From Methylocystaceae bacterium (GTDB lineage: Bacteria > Pseudomonadota > Alphaproteobacteria > Rhizobiales > Beijerinckiaceae), in contig WSXZ01000018.1 of the NCBI GenBank assembly GCA_009773555.1, forward strand, positions 31,209 through 95,208: DNA of 64,000 nucleotides, given 5' to 3'. The position numbers and the translations under genes were made by a program. How positions within the stretch are numbered: the stretch's first letter is position 1; each line of letters starts with the position of its first letter. Below the pieces are notes generated by a model. The model did no database searches. It was not told the origin of the DNA and was given only the letters and a program-made list of their open reading frames with translations. Below are positions 52,332-61,746 of the stretch, in pieces.

Positions 52332-54686
52332 ATGACGCCGCTTTTCAGTCTTCAGAACGCTCCAAAACGCTCAGTCGAAGATCAGAAAGTCGCTGCGACA
52401 GCGCAGCAGCGCGTCATGACCGGCTATGCGCGGCGAATGGAGAAGATGGCGAGCGATCACGGTCGGCGCCTAGAGCAGTTCTGGACAGACGCCGAGGCGA
52501 TACGGTCCGAATTGAACAGGGCGCAAGAGGCGGGCGATCTTTATCGCGCCGCATATGATTACGCCTGCGACGCCTGGCGACGGGCTGCGCTGACCTTAGA
52601 CACGCTTCGCGAGAGGGGAAACAACGACATCGCTCACGAAGCCGCCGGCATGCCCCCTGCTCTCATCTATGACAACGAGGTGGTCGTAGATGGCCGCAAT
52701 TTGCCGCGGCCGGTGAATTACCTCCTCTTGAGGATCATTCCTCCCAAGGGCGTCGAAAGCTTGAACTGGAAGCGCCCCTATCTGATCATTGACCCGCGGG
52801 CCGGCCACGGCGCCGGAATCGGCGGCTTCAAGTCTGATAGCCAGGTCGGCGTCGCCCTCCGCGATGGCCATCCGGTTTATTTTCTGGTGTTTCGTCCCCA
52901 TCCCGAGCCGAACCAAACGCTCGCTGACGTCATGCGAGCCGAGGCGGCGTTTGTGAGCGAAATACGTCGGCGCCACCCTGAAGCTCCCAAGCCGATTATC
53001 GTCGGCAATTGTCAGGGCGGCTGGGCGACGATGATCCTTGCGGCCGCAAATCCGGACATCACCGGACCATTGGTCATCAATGGCGCGCCGCTGGCCTTCT
53101 GGTCGGGCAGGATCGGCGAGAACCCGATGCGCTACCTTGGCGGGCTTTTTGGAGGAACCTTGCCTACCTTAGTTCTCGCAGACTTGGGATATGGAGAATT
53201 CGACGGCGCGCATCTTGTCACCAATTTCGAAATGCTCAATCCTGGCCGCAACTATTTCAGCAAATATTACGACCTCTTTGCAAATATCGACCGCGATCGC
53301 GCCGCCTTCCTGGAGTTCGAGCGCTGGTGGGGCGGATTGCATTTCATGAACGAGCCCGAAATCCGGTGGATCGTCGAACAGCTTTTCATTGGGAATCGTC
53401 TCTCGCGCGGAGAGGCGCGAATCGAGCGAGGGCGCCAGCTCGACGTCAAGGCGATCCGATCGCCGATCATTGTCTTCACCAGCCGGGGCGACAACATCAC
53501 TCCTCCCCAGCAGGCGCTCAACTGGATCGTCGACACCTATGCGGACGAGCATGAGATTAAGATTCGCGGCCAGCGCATCATCTACATGGTGCACGAGACC
53601 ACGGGGCATCTTGGCATTTTCGTCTCCTCCACGATCGCAAAGAAGGAGCACTCGGAAGTCGCCTCGACGATGAAAACCATCGAGGCGCTGTCCCCCGGGC
53701 TCTATGAAATGAAGATCGACGAGCAGATTGGCGAAGGATTGGATGCGCGCTTCCTCGTGAGCTTCGAGGAGCGCACGATTAGCGATGTGCTCGCGTTTGA
53801 CGACGAAGACCGTTCCGACGAAGTCGGCTTTGCTGCGGTTGCGCGCCTATCCGAATTGAGCGTCGAGCTTTATGATCTCGTCTTGCGTCCGTTCGTGCAA
53901 ACGATGGTGACGCCGCTTACCGCTAAAATGATCAAGTCGACGCATCCCGCCCGGGCTCAGCGCCTCATTTTCTCCGATCAAAATCCCCTAATGCAGCCGG
54001 TCTGTGAAATTGCAGCGCGCATTTCGAAGAATCGCGAACCTTTGGATCCGAGCCATCCGTTCCTTGCACTTGAGAGGTGGTGGGCCTCGAGCGTGTTGCA
54101 GACCATAGATGTTATGCGCGACTTCCGCGACGCGGCCTATGAAGCGATCTTTCTTTCAATCTACGGCTCACCCTTGATGACTTGGATCGGCGCTCCCCAT
54201 GCTTTCGAGCGGACGCGCAAGGATCCGAAGGATCTTCGGTGGCTGCCCGAGGTGCAAGCCATTCTAGTGGGCATTGATCGCGGGGGCTTCGAGGAAGCCG
54301 TCATCCGGATGCTGATTCTTCTTGCCGAGGCGCGTGGCTCCGTCCGCCGCGATCGGCTCCAACGATCGGCGCACGTTCTAACCAACGACGAGCCTTTCGC
54401 CTCCCTTGGAGCGGAGCGGCGCGCCGCGCTCATCCGAGAGCAATCGATTATCGCCGAGTTCGAACCTGATCGCGCCATAGAGACGCTGCCCAATCTCTTA
54501 CCCGAACGCCGACGCCAGGATGCGATAGACGTTGTCGAATACATAGCGGGCTCCGTAGACGATATGGAGCCTTACACGGTCCGCACGCTTCAGCGCTTCC
54601 GCGCCGCGCTTGGTCTTCCGCGAATCGCACTTTCTGTCGCAACTCGAGATCCGCTCGCCAACTCCAACGCAGCACCCGCATCTTGA
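52332..54686 (+). CDS. DUF3141 alpha/beta-hydrolase, PhaC-like (copy 2)
   Basis: The 784-residue paralogue of the protein at 40563-42920 shares the central block (DPRAGHGAGIGGFKSDSQVG, VGNCQGGWATMILAAANPDI, FTSRGDNITPPQQALNWI, YMVHETTGHLGIFVSS), so the same Cys-Asp-His arrangement is kept. The N-terminal 90 residues are helical and differ more. The ATG at 52332 has AGGAGA upstream and gives the same length as copy 1. It is not in the fabI operon and may be expressed under other conditions. Confidence 0.8.
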   Translation: MTPLFSLQNAPKRSVEDQKVAATAQQRVMTGYARRMEKMASDHGRRLEQFWTDAEAIRSELNRAQEAGDLYRAAYDYACDAWRRAALTLDTLRERGNNDIAHEAAGMPPALIYDNEVVVDGRNLPRPVNYLLLRIIPPKGVESLNWKRPYLIIDPRAGHGAGIGGFKSDSQVGVALRDGHPVYFLVFRPHPEPNQTLADVMRAEAAFVSEIRRRHPEAPKPIIVGNCQGGWATMILAAANPDITGPLVINGAPLAFWSGRIGENPMRYLGGLFGGTLPTLVLADLGYGEFDGAHLVTNFEMLNPGRNYFSKYYDLFANIDRDRAAFLEFERWWGGLHFMNEPEIRWIVEQLFIGNRLSRGEARIERGRQLDVKAIRSPIIVFTSRGDNITPPQQALNWIVDTYADEHEIKIRGQRIIYMVHETTGHLGIFVSSTIAKKEHSEVASTMKTIEALSPGLYEMKIDEQIGEGLDARFLVSFEERTISDVLAFDDEDRSDEVGFAAVARLSELSVELYDLVLRPFVQTMVTPLTAKMIKSTHPARAQRLIFSDQNPLMQPVCEIAARISKNREPLDPSHPFLALERWWASSVLQTIDVMRDFRDAAYEAIFLSIYGSPLMTWIGAPHAFERTRKDPKDLRWLPEVQAILVGIDRGGFEEAVIRMLILLAEARGSVRRDRLQRSAHVLTNDEPFASLGAERRAALIREQSIIAEFEPDRAIETLPNLLPERRRQDAIDVVEYIAGSVDDMEPYTVRTLQRFRAALGLPRIALSVATRDPLANSNAAPAS

Positions 54687-54974
54687 AATTGGTTTTTTAG
54701 TTCGAGATAGGCGACAAAACGGCGTCAAGCTGCTGCGCCTTTTCACCGAGCGAGGCCGATTTCACCTTCACGGAGTTAAACGACGTCTCGAGCCCGGCAA
54801 GGTTCCCGATCTTGCGCAGTGGTCGCCGCGGCGCTCCTTGCGTCGATCGCCGCGCCGCGCGCGCCCGTTACGTTGAGTAGAGCACCGCTGAAGCTCCTTC
54901 GTCATATTTAAATGCTTTTTAGCCCCCGACGCCCTCAGCAGGTTTGCAGGCGCCCGAGGGAATAGGGCTTCCTA

Positions 54975-55316
54975 ATGCGTGATTACAGTCTTGAGATTGT
55001 GGAACTGGGACATGTGAAATCGGCGGCTGAAATCGTGTCGCTGCCGGAAGACCAAGCCATTTGGCCTTCCGTCGAAGCCCTAGCTCTTCGTGTGGCCAGC
55101 TCGGAGGGAGCCTTTATTCAGGTGAATGATCCTAACGGAGCGACCCTTATTCGAGCAGGAATCTCTACTGCCCTGGCTTCAATCGAGAAGTGCCCGTACG
55201 CAGAATGCATCCTCAAGAGAGAGCTAAGACATCTTATGGTGACTGGCCGCGATAGCGGCCATGAGTCGGAGCTAGTTGTCAATTGTCGCATGAGCAGTGC
55301 AGCTCTCGCTGCGTGA
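54975..55316 (+). CDS. Hypothetical protein
   Basis: A 113-residue acidic protein of unknown family contains EDQAIWPSVEALALRVASSE, GAFIQVNDPNGATLIRAGIS and SIEKCPYAECILKRELR. It ends soon before a truncated gene and the IS3 element. AGGGAATAGGG lies seven bases before the ATG. No function can be suggested. Confidence 0.45.
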   Translation: MRDYSLEIVELGHVKSAAEIVSLPEDQAIWPSVEALALRVASSEGAFIQVNDPNGATLIRAGISTALASIEKCPYAECILKRELRHLMVTGRDSGHESELVVNCRMSSAALAA

Positions 55317-55357
55317 GCCTCTCTTCTCTAGTCTAGCGAGCAGGGCTGTCGAAGAGG

Positions 55358-55591
55358 TCAGCGGCGAGCTGTGAGGACAGGCTCGTCGCCGTTGTCATAA
55401 GCGAATTCGATCTTGATGGAGTCATCGTCGATCAGTTCTGCGTCGCCTTCACCGGAAACTTCGTCCATTTCGCCGAATCCGACCCATTCGAAGGCGACCG
55501 AGGTTAGTCCATATTCGATGTCGAGCGTCGCCTGCATGGCGCCGACGGCGATTTCGCCATGGCCGTCCCCCGTTGGGTGATCCAGGAGCAA
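55358..55591 (-). pseudogene. C-terminal gene fragment cut by the IS3 element
   Basis: The last 60 residues (IAVGAMQATLDIEYGLTSVA, WVGFGEMDEVSGEGDAELID, DDSIKIEFAYDNGDEPVL) look like the end of a normal acidic protein. The first 15 codons lie in the IS end (CCGTCCCCCGTTGGGTGATCC at about 55563-55583), so the start belongs to the IS and the real 5' part is missing. Confidence 0.55.
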
Positions 55592-55593
55592 TG

Positions 55594-56396
55594 TTAGTTT
55601 AATAGCGGCGTTTGGACCAGCGGCAACGCGCCCGGCGCAGCTGGTTGAGGTAGCGCAGCCGGGCGCTCGGGGAACAGAACCGCCGGGGCTGGCGGCCGAT
55701 ACCCCAACGACGAATGTGGCCGCACTTCATTGTAATGACGCCGCCAGCTTTCCCGCGCTTCCTTGAGCGAGTAGAAGATCTCGCCGTTTAGCAGTTCGTC
55801 ACGAAGCTTCGAGTTGAAGCTCTCGCAATAGCCATTCTCCCATGGACTGCCCAAATCCAATCCTGCACGGCCTTGGCGATGAACTCGGGGCCATTGTCTG
55901 ATCGCACATGGCCAGGAACGCCGCGCCGAATGAACAGATCGGGCAGCAGGTAGATGACGTCCGTCGAGTTAAGCTTGCGATTGATCCGAATGGCCAGGCA
56001 TTCACGCGTAAACTCATCGATGATGTTCAACATACGATATTTGCGTCCGTCATGTGTTCGGTCTTCGACGACGTCGTAGGACCAAACATGGTTCGGATGT
56101 GCCGGCCGTAACCGAATGCATGATCCGTCGTTCAGCCACAGTCGCTTTCGCTTGGGCTGCTTTGCTGGGACCTTCAGCCCCTCCCGCCGCCAGATCCGCT
56201 CGACGCGCTTGAGGTTCACCGCCCAGACGGCGTCGTGCAGCAGCGCCGCGATGCGCCGATAGCCATATCGCCCATATTGGAGGGCGAACGCGATGATGTC
56301 GGCGGTCAGAGCCGCTTCGTCATCTGGCGTCCTGGCGATCTTACGTTGCGTCGAACGATGTTGGCCGAGCACGCGGCAGGCGAAGCGTTCGGACAC
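55594..56396 (-). pseudogene. IS3 transposase orfB, broken
   Basis: The DDE integrase core is present: NHVWSYDVVEDRTHDGRKYR with first Asp, HVRSDNGPEFIAKAVQDWI with second Asp, and SPWENGYCESFNSKLRDELL with the Glu. The last block is in another frame. About a dozen residues expected between the second Asp and the Glu blocks are missing, so the frame break is again a deletion. Confidence 0.8.
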
Positions 56397-56439
56397 GCCG
56401 AACGCCTCCCTTGCGCGCTCAACGCAGGCGCGACGGCGG

Positions 56440-56714
56440 GCGGGGCTTAAAAGTTTCCCGACGCAGCCTCCTTCAGGATCAGCTTCTCAAGCGTCAGATC
56501 AGACACCGCCTTGCGAAGCCGGGCGTTCTCCTGCTCGAGATCCTTCAGCCGCTTGACTCAGCCCGCCATATTCCTGGCGCCAGCGGTAATACGTCACTTC
56601 CATAACGCCTATCGATCGAATGGCTTCCGCAACCGACTGCCCTTGCGTCGTCAGCACGTCGACCTGACGAAGCTTCGCGACAATCTCCTCGGTTTTGTGC
56701 CGCTTCCTGCCCAT
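56440..56714 (-). pseudogene. IS3 transposase orfA, broken
   Basis: The helix-turn-helix part KRHKTEEIVAKLRQVDVLTT, SVAEAIRSIGVMEVTYYRWR is intact. A few bases are missing after QEYGGL, and the leucine-zipper part (VKRLKDLEQENARLRKAVSD then LTLEKLILKEAASGNF) follows in a second frame. Confidence 0.8.
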
Positions 56715-56785
56715 CTCAAATCCTCCTCATAGGCTCAAAGCCATACTTCACGGAGGATCACTTTTCAGGGGGCAGACCACCTTCG

Positions 56786-59122
56786 TCAGAATCGTGCATG
56801 CAGCGTGAACAAGGCCGAACGGGGTGCGCCGGGGGAAATGAGGCTGTTTCTGTGAGCTGTCGGGTAATATCGGATACCGCCGATATTCTCGATGTTCAGC
56901 TGGCCAGAGATGTTTTCGGATAGCTGCACGTACACAGCTCCGTCAACTCTCGTATATCCGGGGATCAAGACGGCATTGTCGGGCGAGGGGAAGAAGCTCG
57001 AATTGTGAATGACGCCTCCGCCGACGCCGATCGTTCCCGGAGAAGCATCGAAAAGCGACGACATGTCGTATTTGTTCCAGAACGAAAAGGTGTTCAGCGG
57101 AACGGACGGCGTCACTTTCCCTACCGCGAAATCCCTGTCCGCACGCGTGATGTTGGAGCGCTGATGGCCGTAACCCAGAGTAACGGACCATTCATCCGTC
57201 GGATTGCCGATGAGAGCGATCTCCCCGCCACTCGTGCGAGTGCTCGTAACGAGATTGAAGTCTTCCTGATACTCGATGATCTGGTTGTTGCGATCGAGCT
57301 GATAGATCGCGCCGGTGAACAGAAGCCGCGGCATCACCTGAGCCTTGAAGCCGGCTTCGATATTTTTGAAGCTCTGAGGCGCTAGCGTCTGAGGATCGAC
57401 GGCCCCGCGCACCAGTTCGCCATCGAGATTGGTGAATTGATCGCCCGCCGCCGGCAGGAAGGAACGCGAATAGGCTCCATAAAGCGACAGGCCATCCCAC
57501 GGCTTTACGACCAGTCCGAAACGGGGCGACCAGACGTTGTCAACCCGCCCAAGGCGTGTCGCATCCGGGCCGGTCGTATAAACTCCATCCTCGTTCAGAT
57601 TGCTCTGAAACCTCAAACTGAAGCTGTCGAAGCGAACGCCCGCCAGCACATCGATGTATGGCGTGATGGCGATCTGATCCTGAATATAGCCGGAGGCGAC
57701 ATCGAGGTCCGTACGCCGTCGACGCTGCATCTGAGTGAAAAACATCTGATTATAGACCGTCGGATTGAAGACCGTCGTCCACAAGACGCGATTCGCCCTC
57801 CTCGGCACCGGATCGTTCCACAATCCCCGATTGCGCCAATCGAAGCTCTTCTGATAGCCGAATTCAGCGCCGACAAGCACGGTGTGTCTGATATCGGGCG
57901 TCATTTCGAAGCCGTACGTCAGATCCGTCCTGTTGAAGATGTTCACTCTTGGCTTGTCGTTTCTGTATCCGCGCAATGGCACTTGAAGGTTGGCGTTGAC
58001 GGCGCCGTCGTCGTCCGGAAAAGCCATTTCGGTTTGTCTGCCATAGCTGACAAAAGCCGTCTGATTATGGATGTTCAGGCCGAAATCCGTAGTGTGATCT
58101 TCGACGACGCGCACGGCGTCGAACCTGTTATGCACGATATTCGAAGGCATCCCGAACAGGTCACTGCGGCTCCCCCCGAACCACGGCTGACCAGGCTGAA
58201 GGACATAGTCTCCAACGACGATCCCGCCAATGGATGGGATGCCACGATCAGCCGTGCGGCGATCTGAAAAATGCTCATAGCTCGCGGTGACGAATGTCCT
58301 CTCGAGCGGCCGCCAAGTGAACGCAGGATTGATGCCATATCGCTCCAGCTTGAAATGGTCTCTGAAGCCGTACGAGTGCTCGTACATCCCGTTGAGACGG
58401 AAGGCCAGATCATTGTTGATCGCCTGGCCGACATCGGCCGTTAAGCGCTTCTGGGCAAAGCTGCCCGTATAAACCCAGAAATTACGAATCGTATTGAAGT
58501 CCGCCTTCTTGGTCACACGGTTGATGATGCCGCCGCCGCCGCCTCGGCCAAAGATAAGGGCGCTTGGCCCCTTCAGCACTTCGACGCTATCAATATTGTA
58601 AATATCGCGGAAATATTCTGCGTCGTCTCTCATCCCATCGACGTAAAAGTCGGCCGTCGTGTTTTGACCGCGAATAAGAACCTGGTCGCGGCTGCCTTCG
58701 CCCTGCGACACGACGACCCCCGGCGTATACTGCAGCGCCTGACCAAGGCTCAGGACAGCGCGGTCCTCCATCTGCTTTTTCGTAACGATGCTCACCGCCT
58801 GCGGAATATCCAGCAGCTTCGTGCTGGTCCGCGTGGCCGTGAAGGTTCCTGTGGCGAGATAATTGTCGACGCCCGTTGGGCCGCTCCTGAATGTCGCGTT
58901 CGTGAAGGTCGGCAGCGGGGTTGTGGCGGTACCCGAGCCCTGTTGACTGGCGCTGATGCGCGCCCGAGTGGCGGCCCCCGAACTCGACCTAGCGCGTCCA
59001 TTGACCGCGCCTCTGGCGCCGACATCGATGACGGGCAGCGTTTGCTGGCCAAAGGCAGGGACAGCGATTGTCAAAGCCAGAAGCGAGATAGACGCAAACG
59101 GAATTCTACGCTTATTCCCCAT
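56786..59122 (-). CDS. TonB-dependent siderophore receptor
   Basis: The 778-residue outer-membrane receptor has a signal peptide (ISLLALTIAVPAFGQQ), a plug domain (TSTKLLDIPQAVSIVTKKQM, GQALQYTPGVVVSQGEGSRD, VLIRGQNTTADFYVDGMRDD, VEVLKGPSALIFGRGGGGGI) and a 22-strand barrel ending in LFTLHARF. The plug resembles catecholate receptors of the Fiu/CirA type. It is energised by TonB-ExbBD, which are not in this window. Its 3' end lies almost against the IS3 end but appears complete. Confidence 0.92.
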   Translation of the reverse strand: MGNKRRIPFASISLLALTIAVPAFGQQTLPVIDVGARGAVNGRARSSSGAATRARISASQQGSGTATTPLPTFTNATFRSGPTGVDNYLATGTFTATRTSTKLLDIPQAVSIVTKKQMEDRAVLSLGQALQYTPGVVVSQGEGSRDQVLIRGQNTTADFYVDGMRDDAEYFRDIYNIDSVEVLKGPSALIFGRGGGGGIINRVTKKADFNTIRNFWVYTGSFAQKRLTADVGQAINNDLAFRLNGMYEHSYGFRDHFKLERYGINPAFTWRPLERTFVTASYEHFSDRRTADRGIPSIGGIVVGDYVLQPGQPWFGGSRSDLFGMPSNIVHNRFDAVRVVEDHTTDFGLNIHNQTAFVSYGRQTEMAFPDDDGAVNANLQVPLRGYRNDKPRVNIFNRTDLTYGFEMTPDIRHTVLVGAEFGYQKSFDWRNRGLWNDPVPRRANRVLWTTVFNPTVYNQMFFTQMQRRRRTDLDVASGYIQDQIAITPYIDVLAGVRFDSFSLRFQSNLNEDGVYTTGPDATRLGRVDNVWSPRFGLVVKPWDGLSLYGAYSRSFLPAAGDQFTNLDGELVRGAVDPQTLAPQSFKNIEAGFKAQVMPRLLFTGAIYQLDRNNQIIEYQEDFNLVTSTRTSGGEIALIGNPTDEWSVTLGYGHQRSNITRADRDFAVGKVTPSVPLNTFSFWNKYDMSSLFDASPGTIGVGGGVIHNSSFFPSPDNAVLIPGYTRVDGAVYVQLSENISGQLNIENIGGIRYYPTAHRNSLISPGAPRSALFTLHARF

Positions 59123-59277
59123 TTCAACATTTCCTTGGCAGTCTACCGAGCGTTCCCGGCAACAAGCGCGCGTAAGATTCGGCTCCGAGTTCGCAGAAAT
59201 GCGGTTCCGAGTTCAGCCTAGATGTTTTTATGCTGGCGAATGGCGCCGATCAATCGATTAAATCATTTAATATCAGC

Positions 59278-59297
59278 GTGTTGTATAAGCACAACAC
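59278..59297. promoter_or_regulatory. Inverted repeat upstream of the receptor gene
   Basis: GTGTTGT (59278-59284) and ACAACAC (59291-59297) form a perfect 7-bp inverted repeat with a six-base spacer in an AT-rich region about 155 bases before the TonB receptor start. An iron-responsive operator is plausible but the sequence does not clearly match Fur, Irr or RirA sites. Confidence 0.35.
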
Positions 59298-59325
59298 GGG
59301 AATATGTCTTGTCTTAATAGGGAAC

Positions 59326-59607
59326 TTATCCCGAGTTTGGTAGCTTATATTCAGCGTCATCCTTGCTGACATCGACCTTCCCCGTGAGAAATTCCATAGA
59401 AGCGATTAGAGTCCGGCCCATTGCAGGCGGCGGGACGGCGAGAAGTCGGGTAAGAACCGCATATACTGGCTTTACCGCGAGGAAAGACTGACTAAGCCCC
59501 AAGCCTTTCAACGTGCTGTCCCAGACTACATAACGTTCAGGCTCAGGCTGCGCCGTGTCGGGCGTAAGAACGGTTAGCGCAGAATAGCCCGTGGGTGAGA
59601 CCCTCAA
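59326..59607 (-). pseudogene. Remnant of a tyrosine integrase N-terminus
   Basis: LTPDTAQPEPERYVVWDSTL followed by KGLGL matches the arm-DNA-binding N-terminal domain of tRNA-targeting tyrosine integrases. The preceding RVSPTGYS resembles the next motif of the same domain. The rest of the enzyme, including the catalytic domain, is absent. The frame begins inside the repeat at 59606-59645, which is where the integrase of such islands is normally found. Confidence 0.55.
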
Positions 59608-59645
59608 TCAGCGGGTCCAAGGTTCGAGCCCCTGTGCGCCCACCA
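59606..59645 (+). repeat. attR-type repeat: displaced tRNA-Lys 3' end
   Basis: Forty bases identical to the tRNA-Lys 3' end (37119-37158) except one position, including the CCA. No 5' half of a tRNA precedes it, so it is a displaced fragment, not a tRNA gene. It marks the far edge of the 22.5-kb island. Confidence 0.8.
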
Positions 59646-60245
59646 CTTAACCACTTAAAAAAGTATAGTCATTTGGCATGCCGATCCTGCGCCAGTTATT
59701 GGCGTCGGGCTGAAATAATTGAAAATGGGTGAAAGCGGCCCTGGACGATACGCGCTGACGTGGCTGCGCCCAGCATCTTTGCAAAATCTCTACGTTTCGC
59801 CACGACCGCCAACTAGGTGGATTAACCACCTCCAGGCAACGGCCTGTAGCTGCGGCCGATGTGAGGCAAAAAGGCCGAAAAAACTTAGATTTGGTCCTCT
59901 CAATCGGCGAAGGCTTGCTGGCGCGCTCGCGCACAGTGGTAACTCCCGCCCTATGATCGAGGCGCTGCTGAAACGCCGCTCAATATTGGTGCGTGAGCCG
60001 CAGATGATCCTGCGGGAAACCATTAGGCGGCGCCGCGCCAAGGACAGAGTCGCCAAGGACACCTCCTCAGGAGCAAGCAACTGTTTGCGCGCACTTGACT
60101 GCGTCACCTTCCGATCATCAAAAATTGCTCTAAGGTTTTCAAATTCGCACAACCGGTTCGAGGCGTAGCCCGTGACCAAGAGTATAACTCTTTCTCTAAC
60201 GCGCGCGGTCGCTTAATATCCTGGTCCTAGCAGAGCGGGTCCGAG
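59646..60245. other. Non-coding gap beyond the island edge
   Basis: About 600 bases with no supported gene; short frames on both strands lack family features and ribosome sites. It may be degraded remains of the integrated element or former chromosomal sequence. Confidence 0.4.
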
Positions 60246-61280
60246 ATGAAGATCAATTTTCTAACTAAAAGCATCGATCAGAACGACTTCGCCTCTCGAA
60301 CAGCCATCGTGGCTATGGTCGCGGCGACGACCATGGCGGTCGCACTCGTCCTTTGGCAGCTGACGGACCTTCTCCCCGCGGTTTTCGCGACGATTCTCAT
60401 GGCGCTCGCTTGGCATGGCGTCGCCGGGCGAGTTTCATCGCTTCTCGGTCTGTCGCGAGGCATGTCGCTTGGATTGGTCGCGCTCGGCGCGCTCGCTTCC
60501 ATCGTTGTGGCGTTGATGCTGTTCGGCGGTCAACTCGTGCGTCAATATGACGAGGTTGCTCTCGACATTCCCGCTGCGATCGCCCTGCTGGAGCGCTTAG
60601 TAGAAGAGCACCCGTGGGGTCGTTTCGTTGAAAAATTCGTGGTGCACGTCGACTTTTCCAAAATGACGACCCCGGTCGCCCAACACTTCGGCGCGCTCCT
60701 CGGTTCTGTCGGCAGTGGCCTCGGCTATGGAATTTTCACGATCATAGGCGCCGCATACCTTGCGGCCGATCCCGGGAGGTACGCCGCTGGCGTACTCGCC
60801 TTGACGCCTGCGTCGCGGCGCACCGACATGGCGCTGTTTTTGGACCGGTCAGGCGCCGTCTTACGGCAGTGGCTTTTCATCCAACTCTATGTCGTCGTCA
60901 TGAACGCGCTCTTCGCAGGGGCGGCTCTCTGGGCCTTCGGGGTTCCAGCGCCGCTGGCGCTCGCGACAATCAGCGGCGCACTAGCGTTCGTTCCCTATTT
61001 CGGCTCGATCATCGCGATGATTGTCGGGGTGCTGGTCGCGTTGCCGCACGGACTGGACAACGCGGCCCTTGCGGCGCTTGCGATCGGATCCGCGAGTTTC
61101 ATCGAAGGCTATCTGATCACGCCCTATCTACAGAGCCGTTCACTTATGGTGCCGCCGGTTGTGCTGCTTTTCTGCATGCTTGCCTTCGCCTCGCTCTTCG
61201 GGACGATGGGCGTCGTGCTGGCGGTGCCCGCGACGGTCGTTCTGTCCATCGCGTACAGCGTCTTCGCCGAAAATCGATAA
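60246..61280 (+). CDS. AI-2E family transporter
   Basis: The 344-residue membrane protein has the AI-2E exporter/permease-like fold, with about eight helices. N-terminal helices (VAATTMAVALVLWQLTDLLP), a central amphipathic stretch (about residues 105-150) and C-terminal blocks LFLDRSGAVLRQWLFIQLYV, ISGALAFVPYFGSIIAMIVG and FIEGYLITPYLQSRSLMVPP are typical. Members export small molecules or ions; the substrate is unknown. Confidence 0.85.
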   Translation: MKINFLTKSIDQNDFASRTAIVAMVAATTMAVALVLWQLTDLLPAVFATILMALAWHGVAGRVSSLLGLSRGMSLGLVALGALASIVVALMLFGGQLVRQYDEVALDIPAAIALLERLVEEHPWGRFVEKFVVHVDFSKMTTPVAQHFGALLGSVGSGLGYGIFTIIGAAYLAADPGRYAAGVLALTPASRRTDMALFLDRSGAVLRQWLFIQLYVVVMNALFAGAALWAFGVPAPLALATISGALAFVPYFGSIIAMIVGVLVALPHGLDNAALAALAIGSASFIEGYLITPYLQSRSLMVPPVVLLFCMLAFASLFGTMGVVLAVPATVVLSIAYSVFAENR

Positions 61281-61333
61281 GAGTCGCGCGCGCCGCTCTC
61301 CATTCGAAGCGACGCGCGTCAATGAGCCAATAT

Positions 61334-61615
61334 CTATTGTTTAACCTCAGGAGCTGTCTGCGTGGGACCAGTGCGTCGCACGCGGGCGACGCGCCTATGA
61401 CGGCGTGACCCTCTCGTTGAACTTCGGGGCCGTGACACACGCGGCTGGTGATGGAAGGTCGTAAATTGCCGCTCGTTTGACTCCAGCGCCTCCGCATCGG
61501 AGGACGCGAGCGTCGCCGCGGGGATCACAGCGGCTGCAGAAAATAGCGCTAAGATGAATGAGCGGCGCGACAGTTTCCATTTCACCCTCCCAATTTTTTG
61601 TTTTGACATCCGCAA
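61334..61615 (-). CDS. Small secreted basic protein with Tat-like signal
   Basis: The 93-residue product has a twin-Arg signal (SRRSFILALFSAAAVIPAATL) and a mature part very rich in Arg, His and Ser. GGGAGGGTG occurs near the signal, so the start could be a GTG close to it instead of the ATG at 61615. An overlapping frame beginning METVAPLIHL is less likely. Function unknown. Confidence 0.5.
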   Translation of the reverse strand: MRMSKQKIGRVKWKLSRRSFILALFSAAAVIPAATLASSDAEALESNERQFTTFHHQPRVSRPRSSTRGSRRHRRVARVRRTGPTQTAPEVKQ

Positions 61616-61746
61616 TCCTGATCAGAATCATGATCGTCGTCAAGCCGCTGCACTTCGACATGTCTTTATGGTATCAGCCCCGAGGCGCTCGCTCGCAGAC
61701 CTGAAAGGCTGGTTCCGCAAGAGCAATCGTCAAAGCATGAATCATG

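Larger units (their letters stand above)
55561..56783 (-). mobile_element. Degenerate IS3-family insertion sequence
   Basis: A roughly 1.2-kb IS3-type element is bounded by imperfect inverted repeats: GGATCACTTTTCAGGGGGCAG at the right (about 56754-56775), and at the left the minus-strand sequence GGATCACCCAACGGGGGACGG (about 55563-55583). It carries orfA- and orfB-type frames that are both broken, so it is not autonomous. No clear target duplication is seen. Confidence 0.75.

Noticed and set aside
59606..59645. Second tRNA-Lys gene
   Set aside because: Only the 3' half of the tRNA is present; the acceptor 5' strand, D-arm and anticodon are missing.
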